Source: Chloroflexota bacterium | GTDB lineage: Bacteria > Chloroflexota > Anaerolineae > Anaerolineales > Villigracilaceae | DNA: 64,000 nt | Reading direction: 5' to 3' | Assembly: GCA_021787595.1 (NCBI GenBank) | Contig: JAJYLQ010000008.1 | Coordinates: forward strand, 1 to 64,000 | In this document: in pieces, positions 1-7,696 of the stretch | How positions within the stretch are numbered: the first letter of the stretch is position 1 | Layout: each line of letters starts with the position of its first letter | Translations under genes and position numbers: made by a program | Notes under the pieces: generated by a model | What the model was told of the DNA's origin: nothing | Database searches by the model: none | Seen by the model: the letters and a program-made list of their open reading frames with translations, nothing else

Positions 1-2
1 CC

Positions 3-200
3 TCCCAAAAAGCCGGCATCCGAAAACGCGTGAGCTGCCACACCCTTCGTCACTCCTTCGCGACCCACCTGCTTCAAAGCGGCTATGACATACGCACCGT
101 CCAGGAACTTCTCGGCCACAAAGATGTTCGCACCACCATGGTCTATACCCACGTCCTCCAGCGCGGCGGACTCGCCGTCAAATCCCCCCTTGATAACTGA
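3..200 (+). CDS. Integron-type tyrosine recombinase (IntI-like), C-terminal fragment
   Basis: This is the 3' end of a gene that starts before the window, so it is absent from the ORF track. Reading frame 3 gives 65 codons ending in TGA. The translation carries the tyrosine-recombinase C-terminal signature [12 protein letters not shown] (catalytic His and Arg), then LLGH (second catalytic His) and the nucleophile Tyr in VYTHVL. The tail [11 protein letters not shown] and the stretch [19 protein letters not shown] are typical of integron integrases rather than XerC/D. Such enzymes recombine attI and attC sites to capture gene cassettes. No attC-like hairpin is visible in the following 50 bases. 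The class is inferred from the tail only; a XerC/D-like phage integrase is the alternative. Confidence 0.85.
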   Translation, partial: SQKAGIRKRVSCHTLRHSFATHLLQSGYDIRTVQELLGHKDVRTTMVYTHVLQRGGLAVKSPLDN

Positions 201-245
201 TTACTGCCTCACTGCCTACTGCCCACCGCCTACTGCTCACTGACT
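201..245. repeat. Low-complexity CTGCC/CTACTGCC repeat
   Basis: A short run of degenerate 8-10 base units (CACTGCCTACTGCC-like) fills the gap between the convergent integrase fragment and the response regulator. It belongs to the class of simple intergenic repeats seen throughout this window. Confidence 0.5.
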
Positions 246-896
246 TCACGCCTTAATAATCCCTTTCCGAATCGCATACCTCACCAGCTCCGCACGCGAA
301 TGCAGATTCAACTTTCGCATGATATTCTCGCGGTGACGTTCCACCGTCTTCGGGCTGATGACCAGTGACCTGGCAATCTCCTCGTTGCTCGCGCCTTCGG
401 CCAGAAACGTCAACACCTCGCGTTCGCGATCGGTCAGGCCGTCGAGGTTCGATTTTTCATCCGCGGGATGTTCCTGCGCGAGAAAATCCTTCACCAATAA
501 TTTTGCCAGCGATGGATACAAATAAACTTCGCCGGTCGCCGCGGCGCGGATGGCGGTCAGCAATTCTTCGGGCGCGGCGCGCTTGGGCACATAACCCGAG
601 GCGCCTGCTTCGAGCATCTTGAAAAAATATTCCTCGTCTTCGTGGATCGTCAATGCGACAACGGAAACCTTCGGGAATCGTTTTTTGATCTCGCGCGTCG
701 CGTCGATGCCGGAAAGATCGGGCAGGCCGATGTCCATCAGAATCACGTCGGGATTCACGCTCGACGCGGCTTCGATTGCTTCCGCGGCGGTGCTGGCCTC
801 GCCGACGATTTCCACATCGCTTTCGGAGCCGAGCAGCATTCGCAGCCCCGAACGCACCACCGCGTGATCATCCACCAGTAACAGGCGTGTTGCCAT
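246..896 (-). CDS. NarL/FixJ-family response regulator
   Basis: A 216-residue two-domain response regulator. Residues 1-120 form a receiver domain with the acidic pocket VDDH, the phospho-acceptor Asp in VILMDIGLP (about residue 54) and a C-terminal Lys in YVPKR. Residues 150-205 form a LuxR-type helix-turn-helix (LTDREREVL, then SPKTVERHRENIMRKL). On phosphorylation such proteins bind DNA and change transcription. The start overlaps the end of the histidine kinase gene upstream by 29 bases, so the pair is surely co-transcribed and the kinase is its likely partner. The ATG at 896 begins right at the canonical receiver N-terminus (MATRLLLVDDH). The target genes cannot be told from the sequence. 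Confidence 0.95.
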   Translation of the reverse strand: MATRLLLVDDHAVVRSGLRMLLGSESDVEIVGEASTAAEAIEAASSVNPDVILMDIGLPDLSGIDATREIKKRFPKVSVVALTIHEDEEYFFKMLEAGASGYVPKRAAPEELLTAIRAAATGEVYLYPSLAKLLVKDFLAQEHPADEKSNLDGLTDREREVLTFLAEGASNEEIARSLVISPKTVERHRENIMRKLNLHSRAELVRYAIRKGIIKA

Positions 897-2367
897 CTTG
901 AGCCTCGCTTTCGTGATGATACGGAATGAACGCTTCGATCAACGTTCCCTGGCCGGGCCGCGTTTGGAACGAAACCTTTCCGCCCAATAACGCCGCGCGT
1001 TCCTGCATTCCAGCCAGCCCAAGCGACGGGCGGGTGGACGATTGCTGAATCTTGATGCGGTCGAGATCGAAGCCGCGGCCGTCATCGCGCACGTTGACGC
1101 GCATTCCCTTCTCTTCGAAGTCCAACTCGATGTTGACGTTCTTCGCTTCGGCATGTTTGATGACGTTGTTCAGCGCCTCCTGGATGATTCGGAACGTGGC
1201 GATCTTTGCGGCTTCTTCGATGGGTTCCTCATATCCCGAAATCTCCACGTGGACTTTGAGCGGATACCGTTCTTCGACCTTTCCCGCGTACCAGCGCAGC
1301 GCGGCTGAAAGGCCCAGATCATCGAGATGCGAGGGACGCAGATCCGTCATCAGGCGCTGGAGCTCTTTAAGGGAATCCGCTGCCAGCGTTTGGAGTTCGC
1401 GCAGGGTATCGGCCGCCCGCTCCGGGTCGCGTGTGATGCGCGCTTCGAGTCCGCGCAAGCCCATGCCGATCGCGGTCAAAGACTGGCCGGTCTCGTCGTG
1501 CAGATCGCGCGCGATGCGCTGCCGTTCGGATTCCTGCGCGGCCACCACGCGTCGGAAGAGTTCGCCGCGCATCGTTTCCCGCTGCTGGGACTCCTTGAGT
1601 TGTTCGGCTTGCAGCGCCGCGATCTTTTGTTCGGTCTCCACCTGGAAGGCGCGCAGGAAACGGATCACAAAAATGGAGGCGATCACCGCAAGAATGGCGC
1701 GAAATAGCTGGACCGGGAAACCAAAGATTTGCAGGAAAAGATTCTCGTTGACGAAGCTGGAAGGCGGCAGGACGCTGGCGTTGGCGAACAGTTGGCCGGC
1801 GATCCCGTACCACGCAAACGTCACCGCGGCCCATAACGCATCCTGCCCGAATCGCACCAGGCCGACGCGCCGGAAGGCGCGCTGCTGCGCGACCAGGCCA
1901 ATCGCCGCGAGGATGCTGGCCGGGATGGCGAGCGAATAACGCGTCCAGGCATTCGCCGCGCTGAAGATGTCGGGTGGCAGGTACGCGGCTTTGATGTTGA
2001 TCAGGCCGAATACCCAGACTGCCACGAGTCCGAGCGGAACCATCAGGCTGATGCGCTGTGCCACTTCATCCTTGGCGAGCAGGTACGTGCCGAACGCGGC
2101 CAGCGACAGGAATGAGAAAGCCAGCGTGGAAAGTTGAAAAACATATAATGCCATCGAGCCGCTGTGTCCCGCCATTTGGTTAATGAATGCGAACATCTCC
2201 GACCATTCGTGCGCGGCGTGGATAAGCCCGAACCCCGCCAGCGGACGCAGGGCTTTACGCACGCGTTCGTCGGATGACCGGCCTCCTTCCATGATCACCA
2301 GCAAGCCCATGCTGAAGAAAGCCAGTCCGTAGAAGAAGTAAATGATGACGATGCTTACGATTGGCAC
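868..2367 (-). CDS. Membrane sensor histidine kinase, NarL/DegS type (HisKA_3)
   Basis: A 499-residue sensor kinase. The N-terminal 240 residues contain about seven hydrophobic segments, a membrane-embedded sensor region with no recognisable ligand domain. A coiled coil (EQKIAALQAEQLKESQ) leads to the HisKA_3 dimerisation box ARDLHDETGQSLTAI, whose His is the phosphorylation site. The HATPase domain follows, with NNVIKHAEA (N box) and DDGRGFD (G1 box), then GLAGMQERAALLGG. It should phosphorylate the overlapping NarL-type regulator. The predicted start is a GTG (MPIVSIVIIYFF); a start a few codons downstream cannot be excluded. The signal sensed is unknown. Confidence 0.93.
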   Translation of the reverse strand: MPIVSIVIIYFFYGLAFFSMGLLVIMEGGRSSDERVRKALRPLAGFGLIHAAHEWSEMFAFINQMAGHSGSMALYVFQLSTLAFSFLSLAAFGTYLLAKDEVAQRISLMVPLGLVAVWVFGLINIKAAYLPPDIFSAANAWTRYSLAIPASILAAIGLVAQQRAFRRVGLVRFGQDALWAAVTFAWYGIAGQLFANASVLPPSSFVNENLFLQIFGFPVQLFRAILAVIASIFVIRFLRAFQVETEQKIAALQAEQLKESQQRETMRGELFRRVVAAQESERQRIARDLHDETGQSLTAIGMGLRGLEARITRDPERAADTLRELQTLAADSLKELQRLMTDLRPSHLDDLGLSAALRWYAGKVEERYPLKVHVEISGYEEPIEEAAKIATFRIIQEALNNVIKHAEAKNVNIELDFEEKGMRVNVRDDGRGFDLDRIKIQQSSTRPSLGLAGMQERAALLGGKVSFQTRPGQGTLIEAFIPYHHESEAQDGNTPVTGG

Positions 2368-2410
2368 CGCCGCCCTGATCCTTTCTTTTGCTGCCGCTTA
2401 ACCTGAAGCT

Positions 2411-3310
2411 CTACTCGCCCAATCTCAATTTTGTCCCGCACACGCGGCAGAAGCGATCGTGGGTGTGGGCGCGTGCTCCGCATTGATGACAATAAATATC
2501 GCTCGCGGCCTCCCTGCTTTCCGCTTTGGCATGGCGCCTGCGGTCGCCGGGTTTTCTGCCGCGGTTCGACTGCCAGAAATAGATCAGCCCGCCCGCGATC
2601 AGCACGATGCCGACTCCGCCGAGGAAATACGGCAGATAATTGCTCAGCATCACGCGGCCTTCGGTATTCGGCCCCAGCGGCTGGGACGGCTTGACGGTCT
2701 GCTGTGTGGATAAAGCATCCGAAGTCTTGACGTAGTTGACTTTAAGCGTGAATTGCCGGCTTGCGGTCAGCGGGCCGAAATCCTTCGTCAGATAACTTGT
2801 CCCGTCCGAGCCTTGCGAGGAAGCCATGAGCGGATCGGTGGTGATGGTCGTCGTATCCACCGGGATGCGGATGTCCATGCTGAAATCGCTCGCTGCATAG
2901 TTTCCCGGCCATACATACGTGAATTGCCGCGCGTTTCCGTCTTTCGCAATCGGTTCGTAATATTCGATGTGATACGTTGACTGCGTGGATACTTTGACGG
3001 ATACGATCTGCCAATCGCCGCTGGGGGTTGGTCCGGCATAATCCGCGTTGAGCAGATTGCCGTTCGCGCTTTGCGATGCGACCGCCATCAAATTCGCGTC
3101 TTTTGGAATCGGGAAGTCAACCGTCACGGGCAGCGCGGTGGGCGCAGGCAGTTGAAAATCGCAAATGACCAGCATGCTGGGCTGGTCGTATTCGGGCCAC
3201 AATTGCACCTGGAGTTTTGACAGGGTGAGGGCAGGTTGGGTCTGAGCGTTTGCCGGGAATGGGAACGCAAACATCCCAAGGAAAAATAAAACGGCCAGCC
3301 ACTTTCGCAT
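2411..3310 (-). CDS. Exported membrane protein with C-terminal zinc ribbon
   Basis: The ORF track begins at 3349, but the ATG at 3310 is better: it is preceded by GGAGGTG at good spacing and opens a clean signal peptide (MRKWLAVLFFLGMFAFPFPANA). The product is about 299 residues. A beta-rich extracytoplasmic region of about 190 residues is followed by one transmembrane helix (YFLGGVGIVLIAGGLIYFW), a basic stretch, and a cytoplasmic four-Cys zinc ribbon (CHQCGARAHTHDRFCRVCG). The extracellular part resembles uncharacterised domains next to zinc ribbons in Chloroflexota. The function is unknown. It sits upstream of the two-component pair with only 44 bases between, so it may be part of that operon. 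Confidence 0.75.
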   Translation of the reverse strand: MRKWLAVLFFLGMFAFPFPANAQTQPALTLSKLQVQLWPEYDQPSMLVICDFQLPAPTALPVTVDFPIPKDANLMAVASQSANGNLLNADYAGPTPSGDWQIVSVKVSTQSTYHIEYYEPIAKDGNARQFTYVWPGNYAASDFSMDIRIPVDTTTITTDPLMASSQGSDGTSYLTKDFGPLTASRQFTLKVNYVKTSDALSTQQTVKPSQPLGPNTEGRVMLSNYLPYFLGGVGIVLIAGGLIYFWQSNRGRKPGDRRRHAKAESREAASDIYCHQCGARAHTHDRFCRVCGTKLRLGE

Positions 3311-3397
3311 GGACACCTCCAATGGAGTTTCCTGAATCTTACCATGCAAGCGGAGGCCGAGACACTCCTAAAACGCACGAAGCCCGCGAGAAGAATG

Positions 3398-4438
3398 TCA
3401 CCTGTTCGGTCTGGTTTGTCCTTCGGCGAGAGCCTGAACCAACTGCCAGCACGCTTCGTTGACCGGCGTTGGGATGTGATGCTGTTTCCCCGCGCGCGTG
3501 ACCGCGCCGCAAATCGCGTCGATCTCGGTCGGCGCGCCGCGCGTCACATCCTGCAGCATGGACGAATGGTTGGCCGCCGTTTTGCGCGCCACATCTTCCA
3601 CCGCAGCAACCGGATCGCTGAACGGCAGTTCGACTTTTTCCGCGGACGCGACGGCCGCGGCTTCTTCGGCCAACGCGCGCATCAAGACACGCGCCGCGGG
3701 ACGTTTGAGCAATTCACCGTTTGGCACGCGCAACAACGCAGTCAACGGATTGATGGCCGCGTTGATGACGAGTTTGCCCCACACAAGCGACCGCGCATCT
3801 TCGACGATTTCCACATTGAACTTTGCCAGCCTTAGCGCTTCTTCCACCGGACCCAAAGCGGGATGCGCTTCGATGGAGACGATTCCTTCGCCCCCGGCTT
3901 TGACCAGCCCCGGCCCAAGCAGCGTTGCGCCGGTCGTTGTTGTTCCCAATGCGACGCGCGAAATTTTTTTTGGCATGTCACCCTGAGTGGCGCGAGGCGC
4001 CACGAAGGGTCTCAAAATAACATTCCATTGACTGTTTTCTGAGATTCTTCGTGGCGCCGAAGCGCCACTCAGAATGACATGTTCATTTAAAGATTTTTCA
4101 AGAATCCCTTTGTTGCCGATTCCGTTTTGGAGTGTGATCGCGAGTCCATCCCCGGCGAGACATTCTGCGAGCTGACGCGCGGCGCGTTCCGTCTGCCATG
4201 ATTTCACCAGCACGATGGCATACTTTGCGCCTCGGCATTCGGTAGGATCATCTGTCGCGTAGACTGCATAATTCTGCTCGAAGCCGTCCGCTCCCACCAG
4301 CCGCGCGCCACCCTGGCACAAAGCATCTATTCCGTCTTTCCATGTGCCGAGCATCGTGACGCGCTGGCCGCTGGCAGTCAGGCGCGCCGCGAAAAGCGTC
4401 GCCAGCGCGCCCGTGCCAACGATGAGAATGTCAGTCAT
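3398..4438 (-). CDS. panE: 2-dehydropantoate 2-reductase, with an in-frame repeat insertion
   Basis: Ketopantoate reductase converts 2-dehydropantoate to pantoate with NADPH in pantothenate/CoA synthesis. The N-terminus has the Rossmann nucleotide-binding pattern (ILIVGTGALATLFAARL), followed by the conserved Lys region (IVLVKSWQT), LQNGIGN, and TTTTGATLLGPG. The C-terminal helical domain has NPLTALLRVPNGELL. At 346 residues it is about 36 longer than usual, and the excess is exactly a 108-bp palindromic repeat at 3974-4081, encoding residues about 119-155 between LNEH and RVALGTTTTGA, two stretches normally joined. Frame is preserved and all flanking motifs are intact, so it is probably functional. 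panB lies 119 bases upstream on the same strand, so both likely belong to one pantoate operon. Confidence 0.93.
   Translation of the reverse strand: MTDILIVGTGALATLFAARLTASGQRVTMLGTWKDGIDALCQGGARLVGADGFEQNYAVYATDDPTECRGAKYAIVLVKSWQTERAARQLAECLAGDGLAITLQNGIGNKGILEKSLNEHVILSGASAPRRISENSQWNVILRPFVAPRATQGDMPKKISRVALGTTTTGATLLGPGLVKAGGEGIVSIEAHPALGPVEEALRLAKFNVEIVEDARSLVWGKLVINAAINPLTALLRVPNGELLKRPAARVLMRALAEEAAAVASAEKVELPFSDPVAAVEDVARKTAANHSSMLQDVTRGAPTEIDAICGAVTRAGKQHHIPTPVNEACWQLVQALAEGQTRPNR
3974..4081. repeat. Palindromic repeat (TGTCAYYCTGAG family) inside panE
   Basis: The ends CATGTCACCCTGAG and CTCAGAATGACATG are inverted copies with two mismatches. The interior holds GTGGCGCC/GGCGCCAC pairs. 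Total length is 108 bp, a multiple of three, so panE stays open through it. Related copies occur at 4445, 5618, 20248, 23034 and 32024. Confidence 0.85.
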
Positions 4439-4444
4439 ATTTCA

Positions 4445-4558
4445 ATGTCATTCTGAGGAGCGAAGCGACGAAGAATCTCGACATGCTTCGACAACCGACA
4501 AAGAACGACGCTCTTCGCTGCGCTCACATCGTCCCGATGTCCTTCGGGAGAGTGACAT
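4445..4558. repeat. TGTCATTCTGAG-family repeat between panB and panE
   Basis: Starts ATGTCATTCTGAGGAGCGAA and ends GAGAGTGACAT, filling the panB-panE gap and abutting the panB stop codon. Same family as the copy inside panE. The interior GAAGAATCTCGACATG is shared with the wider family. Confidence 0.75.
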
Positions 4559-5457
4559 TAATAGATTTCCTTTTGCAATGCCTGCCACTCTTTCTCATCC
4601 ATCTCGACGGAATGTCCCAGCGCGGGGAACGCGCGGCTTTGCACATCGGAGATATATTCGCTGAAAGCGCGCTGCATCTCGGCGTGGAAGTCCGCATATT
4701 TCTTGACGAACTTCGGCGTGAAGCGGTCGAACAATCCGAGCAGGTCATGCGTGACGAGAACTTGCCCGTCACAGCCGACGCCGGCGCCAATGCCGATGGT
4801 TGGTATGGAGAGTTTCTTCGAAATCAATTGTGCCAAACGCGCCGGAACCGATTCGAGCACGATGCTGAAACAACCGGCTTCTTCGAGCAGGAGCGCATCT
4901 TCGACCAATCGCTTCGCGGCGGACGCGGTCTTGCCCTGCGGACGGAATCCGCCGAGCTGGTTGACCGATTGCGGCGTGAGGCCGAGATGTCCCATGACGG
5001 GAATCCCCGCGCCGACGATGGCGCGTACGGCTTCGACGCGTTCGCGTCCGCCTTCGAGCTTGACCGCGTCCATGCCGGCTTCCTGCAAGAATCGTCCGGC
5101 GTTGCGAACCGCTTCCTCGGTCGAGGCTTGATACGACATGAACGGCATGTCGCCGATCAGCAGCGCGAACTTCGCGCCGCGCGAAACGGCTTTGCTGTGA
5201 TGGATCATATCGTCCATCGTGACCGGCAGCGTGGTCTGGTATCCAAGTACGACCATCCCAAGCGAATCGCCGACGAGGATCGAATCGATACCGGCCTGAT
5301 CCTCTGCCAGCGCGGTGGGATAGTCATACGCGGTCAGCATGGTGATCGGTTCGCCGCGTTCCTTCTTTTGACGAAACGCGGCCGTCGTCACCTTCTTGCG
5401 TTGAGGCATAGCTGTGCTGACAGCGGCGGCAGTTAAAACGGGAGCGATAGTAGACAT
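4558..5457 (-). CDS. panB: 3-methyl-2-oxobutanoate hydroxymethyltransferase
   Basis: Ketopantoate hydroxymethyltransferase uses methylene-tetrahydrofolate to turn 2-oxoisovalerate into ketopantoate, the step before PanE. At 299 residues it has the usual length plus a 25-residue N-terminal extension. Motifs include MLTAYDYPTALAEDQAG, ILVGDSLGMVVLGYQTTLPV, HHSKAV, the catalytic region VKLEGG, and PVMGHLGLTPQSVNQLGGF. Metal-binding aspartates fall in GDSLG and at the following TMDDM. The ATG at 5457 has GGAGGG upstream (GGAGGGTACCATG). The gene precedes panE on the same strand, giving a two-gene pantoate module. Confidence 0.97.
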   Translation of the reverse strand: MSTIAPVLTAAAVSTAMPQRKKVTTAAFRQKKERGEPITMLTAYDYPTALAEDQAGIDSILVGDSLGMVVLGYQTTLPVTMDDMIHHSKAVSRGAKFALLIGDMPFMSYQASTEEAVRNAGRFLQEAGMDAVKLEGGRERVEAVRAIVGAGIPVMGHLGLTPQSVNQLGGFRPQGKTASAAKRLVEDALLLEEAGCFSIVLESVPARLAQLISKKLSIPTIGIGAGVGCDGQVLVTHDLLGLFDRFTPKFVKKYADFHAEMQRAFSEYISDVQSRAFPALGHSVEMDEKEWQALQKEIY

Positions 5458-5592
5458 GGTACCCTCCAGAAATGGTAGAGTCCGCTGGCGTCTTCCCCTG
5501 ATTGCGCCTGCGTTTTACGGATAAGATTCGCCGTCGCATTCCTTTCGATATACGCGGCCGTGCTTATTATTCCACAAAACTGTTTTTTCGCC

Positions 5593-5598
5593 TATAAT
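5593..5598 (+). promoter_or_regulatory. Candidate -10 box for the YtxH gene
   Basis: TATAAT sits in an AT-rich stretch 51 bases before the ATG of the YtxH gene. No good -35 hexamer is visible at 16-18 bp upstream. Confidence 0.4.
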
Positions 5599-5617
5599 AA
5601 AATTGTAAGAAATCATG

Positions 5618-5651
5618 ATGTCATTGCGAGTGGCGACAAGGAGAATGACAT
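5618..5651. repeat. Minimal TGTCATTGCGAG-family repeat supplying an RBS
   Basis: ATGTCATTGCGAGTGGCGAC is followed by AAGGAGAATGACAT, giving inverted ends ATGTCATT/AATGACAT. The right end overlaps the start codon of the YtxH gene, and the internal AAGGAG serves as its Shine-Dalgarno. Confidence 0.65.
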
Positions 5652-5868
5652 GCGGCGGATCACCGGCTTTTTGATCGGGATTGTGGTTGGGGCGTTGGTT
5701 GGTTCGACAGTGGCGCTTTTGCTCGCGCCCGAAACAGGCGAGAAACTGCGCGGTGAGATTCGCGCCCGCGGCGATGGCCTGGTCGCCGATGTTCGTCAAG
5801 CGGCGGAAGCGCGGCGGATTGAATTGACCAATCGCCTGGAATCGTTGAAAGCCTCGCACACGGACTAA
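5650..5868 (+). CDS. YtxH-like small membrane protein
   Basis: The ORF track starts at 5560, but the ATG at 5650 has AAGGAG eight bases upstream and opens the YtxH pattern: one glycine-rich transmembrane helix (ITGFLIGIVVGALVGSTVALLLAP) followed by the diagnostic ETGEKLRGEI and an amphipathic helical tail. Product is 72 residues. YtxH proteins are common small envelope or stress-associated proteins of unclear function. The ribosome-binding site lies within a dispersed palindromic repeat. The gene converges on the glycosyltransferase at 5924. Confidence 0.8.
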   Translation: MRRITGFLIGIVVGALVGSTVALLLAPETGEKLRGEIRARGDGLVADVRQAAEARRIELTNRLESLKASHTD

Positions 5869-5922
5869 AGCAAAACGCAAGAGGCAAAACGCAAGAGGCA
5901 AAACGCAAGAGGCAAAACGCAA
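5869..5922. repeat. 14-bp tandem repeat with terminator-like hairpin
   Basis: About 3.5 copies of GAGGCAAAACGCAA in tandem. The last copy forms an inverted repeat, AAAACGCAAA with TTTTGCGTTTT, between two convergent genes, so it may act as a bidirectional terminator. Confidence 0.65.
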
Positions 5923-5923
5923 A

Positions 5924-7099
5924 TCAACTTTTGCGTTTTACGTTTTGATAGAAGTTTTCGACTTGCTTCATTATGCGCGTGAACTCTGCGCGCATTTGGA
6001 TGATCTCATGATTCAAGCCTGCGGCTTGCTCCCGCAGGTTTTTGTTTTCCAACGCTTCCAGAATTGCGTTTGCCAAACTTTGTGGATTGGTTGCATCAAT
6101 GAGTAACCCGTTTTTGCCGTTCATGATCCATTCGCGAATCGAATCCAAATCTCCGGCAACGGGGAAACATCCGCAGGCCATGCCCTCGAGCAGGGAATTC
6201 GGCGTGCCGTCGTGAACGCTTGGCGAAACGAGAATTTGCGCGCCGCGGAGGACGTCTGCCATTTGCGGATGGGGAAGCGGCGGCAGGAGTTCAACTGCGT
6301 GACCGATATTCAACTGTCGAATCCATTTCACGGCTTGCGATTCGCCAGCCATCGAAGCGCAGACGAATTTTGCGCTTGGATGTTTTTGCAGGACGATTGG
6401 AATGGCCTGAAAGAAGACATCGTTGCGGACATAATTGCGGAAGCCGCGCGGATTGATGATGACCGGTTCCTCCGCCGGCTTCGACGGCGGATAAAAAACA
6501 TCTGTCTTGATTCCGCCGTTGCCCGGCGCAGCCAGGGTTGGACGCGATGGATCGAAGCCCCATTGTTTGCCGAGCCGAATATCGCGCTGGCAATCGGCGT
6601 GCAAACCGTCGGCGACTTTCATCGTCCAACGCGTGTAATGTCCCATCAGCGAATTGGATGCCGCGTGGAGTGTGAAGTCATTTCCCCAAACCGAGACGAT
6701 CAACGGCGCGCCGCCGTACGCGTCTGCGGCCAACATGCCCTCGTACGGGATCCGCATGGCGTGGACGAGATCAGGCTGGACGCGCTCGATGAAACCGCGC
6801 AATCGCTGGGAGGCGCGGCGAATCGTCAGCGGGCCGAGAAAATGTCGGATGGCCGCGCGTAAACCTAAAATCCGGGATGAAGCGGAATGACCAGCGGCAG
6901 AAACGCGTTTTGTCCCGCTGAAAGCCACGGGCGTGATTTCAAGTTCATTAAGTGGAAAGTCCACCGAACAATGAAACGTGGATGCGAGATAAACCTCATC
7001 GCGGATGGTAGGCTCTTGTCCTCCCACGCGTTCAGCAAAATATCGAATCCAGTTTTGTGCGGTGGGCGAACGTCCGTCGGCTACGAAAAGCAATCGCAT
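5924..7099 (-). CDS. Glycosyltransferase family 4 (GT-B fold)
   Basis: A 391-residue GT-B enzyme. The N-terminal domain begins MRLLFVADGRSPTAQNW and includes VHAMRIPYEG and SVWGNDFTLHA. The C-terminal donor-binding domain carries the GT4 pattern ILVSPSVHDGTPNSLLEGMACGCFPV, with the acidic residue contacting the nucleotide sugar, then GDLDSIREWI and NGLLIDATNP. It transfers a sugar from a nucleotide donor to a lipid or saccharide acceptor on the cytoplasmic side. With ugd nearby, it probably serves surface polysaccharide or glycolipid assembly. The acceptor is not predictable. Confidence 0.9.
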   Translation of the reverse strand: MRLLFVADGRSPTAQNWIRYFAERVGGQEPTIRDEVYLASTFHCSVDFPLNELEITPVAFSGTKRVSAAGHSASSRILGLRAAIRHFLGPLTIRRASQRLRGFIERVQPDLVHAMRIPYEGMLAADAYGGAPLIVSVWGNDFTLHAASNSLMGHYTRWTMKVADGLHADCQRDIRLGKQWGFDPSRPTLAAPGNGGIKTDVFYPPSKPAEEPVIINPRGFRNYVRNDVFFQAIPIVLQKHPSAKFVCASMAGESQAVKWIRQLNIGHAVELLPPLPHPQMADVLRGAQILVSPSVHDGTPNSLLEGMACGCFPVAGDLDSIREWIMNGKNGLLIDATNPQSLANAILEALENKNLREQAAGLNHEIIQMRAEFTRIMKQVENFYQNVKRKS

Positions 7100-7198
7100 A
7101 GTTGAGAGTGCCTAAAGTTGAGAGCGTCGAGTGACTAAAGCCGGCCCACTTCGCACTTGGGACTTTGCACTTTAGCCACTTACTCAATATACCAGAAG

Positions 7199-7227
7199 TT
7201 GCCCGTCGGAGTAAGCCGTAGTATCAT
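7199..7227 (+). promoter_or_regulatory. Sigma-70-type promoter for the receiver gene
   Basis: TTGCCC and TATCAT are separated by exactly 17 bp. The predicted transcription start lies about 12 bases before the ATG at 7246. The -35 TTGCCM form recurs at 12409 and 33607. Confidence 0.65.
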
Positions 7228-7245
7228 TGAACCGCCGGGAGTTGT

Positions 7246-7656
7246 ATGGAAAAATCAAGCGTGTTGGTCGTCGAAGATAACATTGATAATTATGAGTTGG
7301 TGCGCTTCCTGCTGGAGCGCGCCGGTCATCACGCGTTGTGGGCGCGCAGCGGGCGCGAGGGCATTGACATGGCGAAGGCAAATCGCCCTGACTTGATCAT
7401 CATGGATCTTTCACTGCCTGAAATGGATGGCTGGACGGCGACGGAACGAATCAAATCGGACCCGGAAACGGGACACATTCCCATCGTGGCGCTCACCGCG
7501 CATACGCTGCCGGGCGACCGCAAGCGCGCCCTCGATGTGGGGTGCGACGGTTATCTTTCGAAGCCCATCAACATTTCCCTTTTCGAGGAAACTGTCGCAG
7601 AAATTCTGGCAGGGAAACAAGGCAGGCAAAAATCAACAGGCGGCCCGCGATTGTAA
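7246..7656 (+). CDS. Stand-alone receiver (CheY/DivK-like) protein
   Basis: A 136-residue single receiver domain. The acidic pair is in VVEDN, the phospho-acceptor Asp in [14 protein letters not shown] (about residue 54), and the Thr and Lys switch residues in [10 protein letters not shown] and GYLSKPIN. There is no output domain, so it likely acts by protein-protein contact, as DivK and CheY do. GGGAG lies just upstream of the ATG. It precedes ugd by 40 bases on the same strand, so it may be co-transcribed. The cognate kinase is not adjacent. Confidence 0.92.
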   Translation: MEKSSVLVVEDNIDNYELVRFLLERAGHHALWARSGREGIDMAKANRPDLIIMDLSLPEMDGWTATERIKSDPETGHIPIVALTAHTLPGDRKRALDVGCDGYLSKPINISLFEETVAEILAGKQGRQKSTGGPRL

Positions 7657-7696
7657 TACGCGGCCTGCCCAATCTTCATTAAAAAGGAAACCGAAC

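Noticed and set aside
201-245. attI or attC site next to the integrase fragment
   Set aside because: No GTTRRRY core or paired L/R box hairpin is visible.
1052-1939. 295-aa plus-strand ORF
   Set aside because: Antisense shadow of the histidine kinase, which has all its motifs; the ORF has no start context or recognisable domain.
4483-5436. 317-aa plus-strand ORF
   Set aside because: Antisense to panB, which is intact and conserved.
5869-5922. Possible CRISPR array (repeated 14-mers)
   Set aside because: Units are directly adjacent with no unique spacers and no cas genes are present.
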